A stretch of 64,000 bases of DNA from Spirochaeta cellobiosiphila DSM 17781. Its GTDB lineage: Bacteria > Spirochaetota > Spirochaetia > DSM-17781. A model generated the notes under the pieces. The model had not been told where the DNA came from. It searched no databases and worked only from the letters and a program-made list of their open reading frames with translations. Shown in pieces: positions 57,655 through 64,000 of the stretch. The position numbers and the translations under genes were made by a program. The stretch's first letter is position 1. Each line of letters opens with the position of its first letter. The stretch covers positions 406,362 through 470,361 of the forward strand of contig NZ_KE384555.1 in NCBI RefSeq assembly GCF_000426705.1, read 5' to 3'.

Positions 57655-58476
57655 CTATTTGATACCTGAGTTCATGTAGCCTTCCATAAAGCGCTTCTGG
57701 AAGATAAAGAAAAGGACCAATAAAGGCAAGGCGACAATCAGAGTCGCAGCCGACATAAGCCCCCACTGGGCTCCCACTTCCCCTAATTGGGTAAAGCGAA
57801 CAAGTCCAGCCGTCAAAGGACGGGATTTATCGCTTTGGGTAATAATCATGGGCCACAGCAAATCATTCCAATGCCAATTAATGGTCGATATGGAAAAAGC
57901 CACCAGAGAAGACTTGGCCATAGGAAGATAGACATGCCACAGAATTTGATACCAGTGACAACCATCCACTAACGCGGCATCACCATAGTCTTTAGGAATA
58001 CCCAAAAACGTCTGGCGCAGGAGAAAAGTTCCAAAAGCACTGCCCCAGAAAGGCACAGCCATAGCCCCTAGAGAATCATACAACCCCAGAACCCTGATGG
58101 TTTGAAAATTCGGAACCAGTAAGGCCACTGTGGGGATCATCATCTGAGTCAAAATCAAAACAAATAATATCCTATCCCCTTTGAACTTATAAAAAGCAAA
58201 GCCAAAAGCAGCTAAACTACTAAACAGCAACTGAACAACTAAGACCATCAAAACCATGAGAACAGTATTACGAAAATACAACCCAAAAGGAGCCAGAGAA
58301 AGGGCCCGTTTATAATTTGCCAAGCTCAGGGCAGAACCGAACCAGACCTGGCCTCTTGTAAAAGCTTCCATAGGAGGACGCAAACTGGCAATAAGGGCCC
58401 ATACCACAGGAACAGACCATATCACAACCACCACTAAAGCAGGGATCCACAGGAATAACCACTTATTCTTAGTCAT
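57655..58476 (-). CDS. Sugar/polyol ABC transporter permease (UgpE/MalG type)
   Basis: I start at the ATG at 58476 (GGAG six bases upstream), overlapping the preceding permease by eight bases. The 273-residue protein has six membrane helices and the cytoplasmic EAA-type loop DAALVDGCHWYQILWHVYLP that contacts the ATPase. The C-terminal end (MEGYMNSGIK) is typical of MalG/UgpE proteins. It pairs with the permease upstream. Confidence 0.94.
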   Translation of the reverse strand: MTKNKWLFLWIPALVVVVIWSVPVVWALIASLRPPMEAFTRGQVWFGSALSLANYKRALSLAPFGLYFRNTVLMVLMVLVVQLLFSSLAAFGFAFYKFKGDRILFVLILTQMMIPTVALLVPNFQTIRVLGLYDSLGAMAVPFWGSAFGTFLLRQTFLGIPKDYGDAALVDGCHWYQILWHVYLPMAKSSLVAFSISTINWHWNDLLWPMIITQSDKSRPLTAGLVRFTQLGEVGAQWGLMSAATLIVALPLLVLFFIFQKRFMEGYMNSGIK

Positions 58477-59353
58477 GGATAACTCCTTTTCTCTCATTAA
58501 AAAGGAGGTTGGATATGGTAAATACCAGAAGAAACAGAATAAGAATAACTGTTATAGCAGAAGACTTGCCTACATTAAGATTCTCAAAACGTTCCTGCCA
58601 TAGATCATAGAGTAATAAACTACTCTTGTTGCTAGGGCCTCCTGAAGTGATGACTATCACATGGTCTACCATTCTAAAGGCTCCCACCATAGCGATAGTC
58701 GAAACAAACAGAGTGGTTCGTCTCATTAAAGGCAGGGTAAACTTGAAAAAAACAACAAAGGGATGGGCCCCTTCCAATCTAAGCGCTTCATAGACATCTT
58801 TAGGAAGATTCTGGAGACCTGCCAAAAAATAAATCATATAAAACCCAGCATCCTTCCAGAAAGCCACAATCACCAGACTAAACAAGGCTAATTGGGGATT
58901 ACTGGACCAATTCTGAGGCCCTCCATAACCGAGGGATGAGAGGAAACTATTAAATAACCCATACCCGGGGGTAAAGAAGAACAGCCAAATCGTCGCCGCT
59001 GATACAGCTGGCAAAATCGTAGGATGGAAGATAGCAATCCTGAAAGGAGCAAACTTCTTAGGACGAAGCCAAAGGGCAAACAAAAAGGAGACCACAATGG
59101 TGAGGGGAACCAAAATAATCGTATAGACCAAGGTATTAACAATGATCTGCTGAAAATCAGCACTACTAAAAAGTTCATGATAATTCCCTAAACCATAAAA
59201 CCGGGGAGTCCTGTATTTTAGGATGTTCAAGCGGTGATGATAAAAACTACCGATAACACTGGCAATGGTGGGATATATAGTAAACACTGCTACAAATACT
59301 AATGTAGGTGCCACTAGTAAATAAGGGAGAAGTCCCGCTCTTTTTTTATGCAT
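58469..59353 (-). CDS. Sugar/polyol ABC transporter permease (UgpA/MalF type)
   Basis: The 294-residue membrane protein opens with AGLLPYLLVAPTLVFVAVFTIYP, the usual start of UgpA-type permeases, and contains six helices and the EAA loop YEALRLEGAHPFVVFFKFTLPLM shortened by one turn. AGGAG precedes the ATG by seven bases. It follows the binding protein after a hairpin and overlaps the second permease gene. Confidence 0.94.
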   Translation of the reverse strand: MHKKRAGLLPYLLVAPTLVFVAVFTIYPTIASVIGSFYHHRLNILKYRTPRFYGLGNYHELFSSADFQQIIVNTLVYTIILVPLTIVVSFLFALWLRPKKFAPFRIAIFHPTILPAVSAATIWLFFFTPGYGLFNSFLSSLGYGGPQNWSSNPQLALFSLVIVAFWKDAGFYMIYFLAGLQNLPKDVYEALRLEGAHPFVVFFKFTLPLMRRTTLFVSTIAMVGAFRMVDHVIVITSGGPSNKSSLLLYDLWQERFENLNVGKSSAITVILILFLLVFTISNLLFNERKGVIHD

Positions 59354-59374
59354 GCAAAGGCTCCTTATAACAAT

Positions 59375-59402
59375 GAAAAGTCCAGAGGTACCCCTCTGGA
59401 CT
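59375..59402 (-). terminator. Attenuator-like hairpin between binding protein and permease genes
   Basis: AGTCCAGAGG and CCTCTGGACT form a perfect 10-base stem with a four-base loop, and on the minus strand four T residues follow. It lies 14 bases after the binding-protein stop. Such hairpins raise the level of the binding protein relative to the permeases by partial termination or RNA protection. Confidence 0.82.
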
Positions 59403-59416
59403 ACTATCTAAATAAA

Positions 59417-60724
59417 TTATTGAAAATCCACTAATGCAGCGTCAGCTTCTTCCTGAGCCTTAGCCATAGCTTCTTCGGGAGTCATTTCTCCATTGAAAGC
59501 CGCCTGGATATAATTGTGGAAAATACTTCGTACCTCTCCCAAGTTCTGAAGAGCCATTTCCTTACCAGCCTGAGCTAAAACATTTTGGACATCTAATACT
59601 TGGGGATGGTCTGCCACATAAGCCTTCATAGCCTCTTCTTCCATGGAACTCTTACGGGAAGCAACATAACCAGTTGCTATAGAGAAATCAGCAGCCCGAG
59701 AGGGTGCCGTCAGGAAGAGGGCAAAATCAAAAGCAGCCTTCTTCTCAGCTTCTGACATACCGCTAATCATATAAATGTTACCCCCTCCAGGAACGCTGAA
59801 ATAACCGCCTTTTTCCCCTGGGACTCCCATAACACCAACTTTGAACTTAGCCTGACTAAGAACACCGGACAAACTACCGGAACTCTGAACAATCATAGCA
59901 GTATTACCAGATACAAAATTAGGAACGACATTTCCCCAGGACACCTGTACCCCTTGAGGCATAGCACCATAATCAGCTGATAAACTATTATAGTATTTGA
60001 TGGCTTTGATCACATCAGCATTATCAAAGTACACTTTGTCGTCTTCATCACCGACGATGTTTTGTCCCGCACCAATAGCTAGAGGCTGGAACACCCAGTA
60101 AGGCCAACCAGTAGGCCATTCCAATCCCCATCTCGTAACACTGTCCCCTTCTTTGACTGTTAAAGCCTGGGCTGTCTCAGCCAAAGACTTCCAGTCCTTA
60201 GGAACAGCAAGTCCTTTCTCTGCTAACAAATCGGCATTGTAATAAAGAACCACAGCACTTCTTTGAAAAGGAAGACTCCAAACATCATCCATATAGTAGG
60301 AGTTCTCCATAAAAGCAGGAAGGAAGTCTTTCATTTCTGAAGACTTTAGCTTCTTCGTATAGGGAGTCATGGGCTCAATGTATTGGGCATTAGCCAGATC
60401 AAATAGATCAGTAGCCAACATCACAGCTAAAGAAGGAGCCTCACCACCACCATCAATGGTAGTCTGGATCATCGTTTTTACATCCGTATAACCACCAGAA
60501 TAAATCAAATCAATCTTCACATTGGGATGTTGATCCATATATTCCTTTGCATAGCCATTCAATAACTCTGTTATGGGAGCATCCACTGCTATAGGGAAGG
60601 CCATACTGATGATGACAGGTTGATTTGAATCTTCAGTTTTTTGTCCATTACCAAAGATATTCCAAGTAACACCGCTCAATAACATAAAGACGGTTAAATA
60701 GATCACGATTCCTTTTTTCGGCAT
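59417..60724 (-). CDS. Extracellular solute-binding protein of a carbohydrate/polyol ABC importer (UgpB-like)
   Basis: The 435-residue protein has a hydrophobic signal segment, then the family-1 binding fold: WSLPFQRSAVVLYYNADL, KDWKSLAETAQALT, IVQSSGSLSGV and TAPSRAADFSIATGY, followed by an UgpB-type end. The first ATG (60727) is only two bases from GGAGG, so the second, at 60724, is the better start. The arrangement binding protein, two permeases, without ATPase suggests a shared MsmK/UgpC-type ATPase elsewhere. Substrate could be glycerol-3-phosphate, a glycerol-phosphodiester or an oligosaccharide. Confidence 0.92.
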   Translation of the reverse strand: MPKKGIVIYLTVFMLLSGVTWNIFGNGQKTEDSNQPVIISMAFPIAVDAPITELLNGYAKEYMDQHPNVKIDLIYSGGYTDVKTMIQTTIDGGGEAPSLAVMLATDLFDLANAQYIEPMTPYTKKLKSSEMKDFLPAFMENSYYMDDVWSLPFQRSAVVLYYNADLLAEKGLAVPKDWKSLAETAQALTVKEGDSVTRWGLEWPTGWPYWVFQPLAIGAGQNIVGDEDDKVYFDNADVIKAIKYYNSLSADYGAMPQGVQVSWGNVVPNFVSGNTAMIVQSSGSLSGVLSQAKFKVGVMGVPGEKGGYFSVPGGGNIYMISGMSEAEKKAAFDFALFLTAPSRAADFSIATGYVASRKSSMEEEAMKAYVADHPQVLDVQNVLAQAGKEMALQNLGEVRSIFHNYIQAAFNGEMTPEEAMAKAQEEADAALVDFQ

Positions 60725-60748
60725 CATATCCTCCTTTGCCGTAATTTC

Positions 60749-61597
60749 TTATTTAATACCCCGACCCCACTGGTTTCGGGATTCTTCCAACTGATTAAGA
60801 GACTCTTTAATATGTTCTTCATTGTGGAACTCATAAGTGAGTAGTAACAAATGGGCAAAATGCATGGGTAAGGCCATACTGTTTTTAAAATTAAGCTCCC
60901 CCCTGGATATATGGAAAAAGAACTTCGCCTTATCCACATAGTCCGGATGGATGGTTCCGGATATTAACGTTACTGAAATGTTTCGCCTATCCAAATACCC
61001 TAGTACCTTCCGCAACCAAATATCATCATCGTTATAATGGAAGATAATCACCATATCCCCGGTATGGGCCGGGTGAAGATTATCCAGCCAATGGGCATGA
61101 TCCTGGCTAAGCAATTGAGCCTGAAAACCATAACGTCGTAATCGCTGGGCCAGATAGTCTGCGGGATATTTACCAGTACCCTCACCTACTATAAATAAGG
61201 AAGATCTCTCATTAAGATCCTTGATAAAATCTTCCAATCTATGCCTGTCAAGGCTCATTTCCATCCGTTCCAGAGAACGAATCTCCACGGCTACAGCTTC
61301 TGTAATAAGTTCATGGGGAGTCTTAATACGGTCATACACATTCTGACTAGCCTTAAAGGAATCGATTTGAGAAGCAAAAAAGGAGTCTACCCCATTCTGC
61401 ATACTCCTGTAATCTTTATATTCAAGTTTTCTAAAACAATTAATAATCACAGGTTTACTTACAGAAGCGGCTTCCCCTAATTCTGATAAGGTGAGGCGTA
61501 CCGCTTTATCAGGATTCTGATTAATATAAGTAATCAGCTCTTCCTCTGTTCTACTCAATAATCCTTCACTTTTTTTTAATCGTTCTAACCAGGACAT
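60749..61597 (-). CDS. RpiR/MurR-family transcriptional regulator
   Basis: An N-terminal helix-turn-helix (about residues 1-80: LTLSELGEAASVSKPVIINCFRKL cut short here, with the recognition helix around SKPVIIN) is joined to a C-terminal SIS sugar-isomerase-like domain (residues 115-265: SLFIVGEGTGKYPADYLAQ, GDMVIIFHYNDDD). Such proteins sense phosphosugars. It is 21 bases upstream of the binding-protein gene, the first gene of the run, and so probably controls the importer and itself. GGAG is five bases before the ATG. Confidence 0.92.
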   Translation of the reverse strand: MSWLERLKKSEGLLSRTEEELITYINQNPDKAVRLTLSELGEAASVSKPVIINCFRKLEYKDYRSMQNGVDSFFASQIDSFKASQNVYDRIKTPHELITEAVAVEIRSLERMEMSLDRHRLEDFIKDLNERSSLFIVGEGTGKYPADYLAQRLRRYGFQAQLLSQDHAHWLDNLHPAHTGDMVIIFHYNDDDIWLRKVLGYLDRRNISVTLISGTIHPDYVDKAKFFFHISRGELNFKNSMALPMHFAHLLLLTYEFHNEEHIKESLNQLEESRNQWGRGIK

Positions 61598-61722
61598 GAA
61601 TACTCCCCAGGACCTATCTAGTCAATTATTCCATATCATAATGACTATCTACCTTTAATTTATCTCTCTTATGGGATCATAAAGTCAATCTGTTAGGATT
61701 TAATTAACCTTTTGTTATGACT

Positions 61723-61750
61723 TTTACAAAGTTTTCACTTTTTCTATAAT
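61723..61750 (+). promoter_or_regulatory. Sigma-70-type promoter of the DUF1275 gene
   Basis: TTTACA (61723-61728) and a perfect TATAAT (61745-61750) are separated by 16 bases, 26 bases before the TTG start. Confidence 0.72.
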
Positions 61751-61776
61751 GGTTTTTATAATAATGAGGTTATCCA

Positions 61777-62430
61777 TTGCATAAAGCTCACGAACATTTA
61801 ATGATTGGCGTCTTCCTATCCCTTTTAGGAGGTTTTCTTGATGCCTATACCTATGTCCTAAAAGATGGGGTGTTTGCTAATGCCCAAACGGGGAATCTGG
61901 TCTTACTCTCCCTATCCGTTCTCAGTGGTCACTTATCAAACATTATCAAGTACTTAATCCCTATTTTAATGTTCGCCCTGGGGATCTTCCTTTCAGAAGT
62001 CTTAAAAGGGCATAAACGATGGCTGGAAAATAACCAGGGAATCAAGTTAGTCATTCTCTTTGAGGCTATTCTTATTGTGATTATTGCCCTCTTAGGTCCC
62101 TGGGTGAATCATTCTGTCATCAACTCAACCATTTCCTTTCTGGCAGCCGTACAGGTCGCTAACTTTAACAAGATTAAAGGAAGCCCCATTGCCACAACTA
62201 TGATAACCGGGAATCTGCGAAGTACCATGACAGGTCTGGCTCACTATCTACAGACAAAGGATCGGCAATATATAGAACAAGTGGGAACCTACCTAGTGGT
62301 TATCTTAACCTTTGCTCTGGGAGCGGTCTTAGGGGGAAGTTTAAGTCATCTTTGGCAGGACAAGGCCATACTCGTAGGCCTGGTTTTTCTTCTGGGAGCC
62401 TATATAATCCTGTTAAAAGAAGAAAAATAG
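61777..62430 (+). CDS. DUF1275 (YoaK-family) membrane protein
   Basis: The TTG start at 61777 has GAGGT six bases upstream. The 217-residue protein has six membrane helices and the family hallmarks GGFLDAYTYV, ANAQTGNLVLLS in the first half and TTMITGNLRSTM in the second. The family is conserved but not functionally defined; a transport role is proposed by fold only. Nothing in the neighbourhood tells what it handles. It is divergent from the RpiR gene. Confidence 0.92.
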   Translation: MHKAHEHLMIGVFLSLLGGFLDAYTYVLKDGVFANAQTGNLVLLSLSVLSGHLSNIIKYLIPILMFALGIFLSEVLKGHKRWLENNQGIKLVILFEAILIVIIALLGPWVNHSVINSTISFLAAVQVANFNKIKGSPIATTMITGNLRSTMTGLAHYLQTKDRQYIEQVGTYLVVILTFALGAVLGGSLSHLWQDKAILVGLVFLLGAYIILLKEEK

Positions 62431-62480
62431 CAGAATATGACCATTCTTCGATATTTTTATATAGATATATATAACACCTC

Positions 62481-62508
62481 TTGTAAGAATTGAACCATCT
62501 GCTATACT
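62481..62508 (+). promoter_or_regulatory. Sigma-70-type promoter of the lipoprotein gene
   Basis: TTGTAA (62481-62486) and TATACT (62503-62508) are separated by 16 bases, about 50 bases before the ATG. Confidence 0.65.
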
Positions 62509-62558
62509 TCTAATAGTGTACTAACACATATTTTCAAAGATAAGTCTGGAGGAAACTT

Positions 62559-63257
62559 ATGCAGAAAAAATTATTTTTCTTGTTACTAGCATTTCCCTTG
62601 ATAATGATAGGTTGTTCTAAACCTGCGGAGTCAAGTAATGCAACTACTAAAGCCGTATCCGATGGAAGTGAAGACTTAGTAATTGATTACCAAGTAAATC
62701 TTTCCATGGATGACCCTGCTAGCCATTTTAACTGGAAAGGAAATGTCCGATATATGGCAGCTGAAGACAAAGCTGACACAGTATCTGGTGCATCAACCGA
62801 AGGTTCTACTCACCTATTTATGATGTATCTATACGATGTTGAAGGGAAACCAACAATGTCTACTGGTCTTCGTGGATTATTTCTTTTCGGTGTAAATCCC
62901 CATGCTCAGGCTATTCATGATAACCTTAATGCTAGCAAAATGGATGATGGATCTATTGTAGTACAATTTGTTCATAGAGGAACTGCTTACCGATTCACAA
63001 CCGATTCCAAGGGTGTTCTTTCCCTTCCTGATGGAAGTATCGAATACCGATCTATCGGGACTCCTCAGGAGTTAAAATCTGAATTCTCAACAGACGGAAC
63101 AGCAGCTGGTGTTGATTTTGACAAAGTATGGTCAACTGGTGTAAAGAAAGAAGGTCCTTCTCCTGAAGCTATGTACTTCTGGGATGGTGACTTAAAATTC
63201 ACTCTAGAAGGCGACATTCTTACTATCAACGGAGTATTAACTTCTGTTGAACAATAA
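62559..63257 (+). CDS. Lipoprotein of unknown function
   Basis: The 232-residue protein has a lipoprotein signal ending in LIMIGCSKP. The mature part holds a beta-rich region with repeated WKGNVRYMA, STHLFMMYLYDVEGK, and a C-terminal DGDLKFTLEGDILTING, suggesting a compact beta-sandwich. No family recognised. It has its own promoter and a strong terminator, so it is a single-gene unit. GGAGG stands six bases before the ATG. Confidence 0.78.
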   Translation: MQKKLFFLLLAFPLIMIGCSKPAESSNATTKAVSDGSEDLVIDYQVNLSMDDPASHFNWKGNVRYMAAEDKADTVSGASTEGSTHLFMMYLYDVEGKPTMSTGLRGLFLFGVNPHAQAIHDNLNASKMDDGSIVVQFVHRGTAYRFTTDSKGVLSLPDGSIEYRSIGTPQELKSEFSTDGTAAGVDFDKVWSTGVKKEGPSPEAMYFWDGDLKFTLEGDILTINGVLTSVEQ

Positions 63258-63286
63258 TAAATATCGACTTTAGTCGAATTTATACT

Positions 63287-63318
63287 AACAGCTGTGAAGT
63301 ATCACAGCTGTTTTTTTA
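63287..63318 (+). terminator. Rho-independent terminator of the lipoprotein gene
   Basis: AACAGCTGTGA and TCACAGCTGTT form a perfect 11-base stem with an AGTA loop, followed directly by six T residues. Confidence 0.95.
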
Positions 63319-63396
63319 TAAAAAAAGGGAAAAAAGTCTCAAAATTTTTCTCGATATTCCAAATTCAGGTGAGAAGTAGTAGTTAAGGAGAACCAT

Positions 63397-64000
63397 ATGA
63401 AAACTATTAACTATTATCTACGCCCCAATTATCTACCCACAAGATCCAGCAATAATTATTGTGCAAAGGTTCAATACAAAGACACACTGAACCAACAGGA
63501 CCTTATCTATAAGATGTCCCATCACAATACCACTGTGACCCGACAGGATATCCTGGCAGTACTGGATCTGCTGAATGAAGTAGTCCGTGAACAACTTCTA
63601 TTAGGTCATTCCCTGGTGACAGATTTATTCAAAACCAGAACCAGTATACGAGGAGGCTTTGCTCATAAAGAGGAATGCTTCCAAAAGGACAAACATGAAG
63701 TACTCATCCATATAAGCCCTTCTACCAAGATTAGAAAATCTTTTACCAGGGAACTCAAAACGGTCAAAGTCGAACAGCTGGCTAAACATCCCAAAGTTAA
63801 TATGATCTATGATTATATAAAGAAGAGCTTCGGTCCTTATTACACAGCAGGCGGATTGGTTGAACTGAGAGGACATCATCTGCAACAAAAGGGTGAGCCT
63901 CAAATCCTCCTCATAGACAAAGGGCATAATATCCTTACAGATGATATTGTCATCTACAAGGTCACAAAGGTAAGAATCCTCTGGATGCTACCTAATACAC
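63397..64000 (+). CDS. HU-like DNA-binding protein (DUF4469 type), cut by window edge
   Basis: AAGGAG six bases before the ATG supports the start; the frame is open for 201 codons to the window end. The first 110 residues resemble the HU/IHF-type DNA-binding domain known from Bacteroidetes-like proteins (TINYYLRPNYLPTRSSN, HNTTVTRQDILAVLDLLNE, DLFKTRTSIRGGF). The second part (from about 145, GPYYTAGGLVELRGHHL) begins a DUF4469-like beta domain. It probably binds DNA as a nucleoid protein; whether chromosome-structural or regulatory is unknown. Confidence 0.82.
   Translation, partial: MKTINYYLRPNYLPTRSSNNYCAKVQYKDTLNQQDLIYKMSHHNTTVTRQDILAVLDLLNEVVREQLLLGHSLVTDLFKTRTSIRGGFAHKEECFQKDKHEVLIHISPSTKIRKSFTRELKTVKVEQLAKHPKVNMIYDYIKKSFGPYYTAGGLVELRGHHLQQKGEPQILLIDKGHNILTDDIVIYKVTKVRILWMLPNT

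Noticed and set aside
63625-63927. 100-codon open frame on the minus strand near the right edge
   Set aside because: Antisense to the HU-like gene, which has a good ribosome site and recognisable domain.

Overview
The window reads as chromosomal DNA of a free-living, motile, Gram-negative-type bacterium of roughly 40 % G+C, most likely a spirochaete of the Spirochaeta/Treponema kind. This placement is an inference from gene content: diderm envelope genes (TolC-like protein, outer-membrane barrels, many lipoproteins), a PII-like gene joined to an RND pump, MurE with a non-canonical amino-acid motif, a chemoreceptor, several c-di-GMP proteins and a carbohydrate-degrading lifestyle. There are about 52 protein genes packed almost end to end. 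I found no tRNA, rRNA, CRISPR array, insertion sequence or prophage, and no gene-free stretch above 300 bases; the longest gap (53098-53336) is about 240 bases.

Left part (1-15.6 kb): a truncated flotillin with its YqiJ-like partner, an unknown gene, a NifS-like enzyme, a membrane diguanylate cyclase and cobU. Then comes a tight eight-gene block read leftwards (14162 to 5411): TolC-like channel, membrane fusion protein, RND transporter, PII-like protein, OmpR-type regulator, histidine kinase and two small envelope proteins. The gaps and overlaps are so small that this looks like one self-regulated efflux operon. A GH13 glucosidase/amylase gene lies just upstream, preceded by two copies of a hairpin element.

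Middle part (15.6-43.7 kb): mostly housekeeping. It holds glnS, a dGTPase-like gene, a large TPR diguanylate cyclase, exonuclease I, phosphoglucomutase, an outer-membrane protein, a double-domain hemerythrin next to a class III nucleotide cyclase, manA, a UbiA-family prenyltransferase, a flavin reductase-like protein, B12-dependent methionine synthase, a lipoate ligase-like protein and an orphan adenine methyltransferase. A coupled five-gene run follows (murE, an exported protein whose start lies inside murE, ddl, a DnaJ-related protein, cobS). CobU and CobS together with MetH suggest cobinamide salvage that feeds methionine synthesis.

Right part (43.7-64 kb): a 1307-residue pectin-degrading lipoprotein combining two CBM35-like modules, a PL10-type pectate lyase and a CE8 pectin methylesterase, with an operator-rich promoter. 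Next is a sensory operon (binding lipoprotein, CACHE-type histidine kinase, receiver-EAL regulator) divergent from an HBM-type chemoreceptor. Then an RpiR-regulated sugar/polyol ABC importer run lacks its own ATPase and carries a glycosyltransferase-like, a HAD and an unknown gene downstream. The window ends with a DUF1275 membrane protein, a lipoprotein and a truncated HU-like DNA-binding protein.

No single locus is an obviously new system. The strongest candidates are the PII-containing efflux operon, the cyclase with a death-like adaptor domain beside a hemerythrin, the pectinase with its palindromic promoter, and the binding protein/kinase/EAL sensory module.
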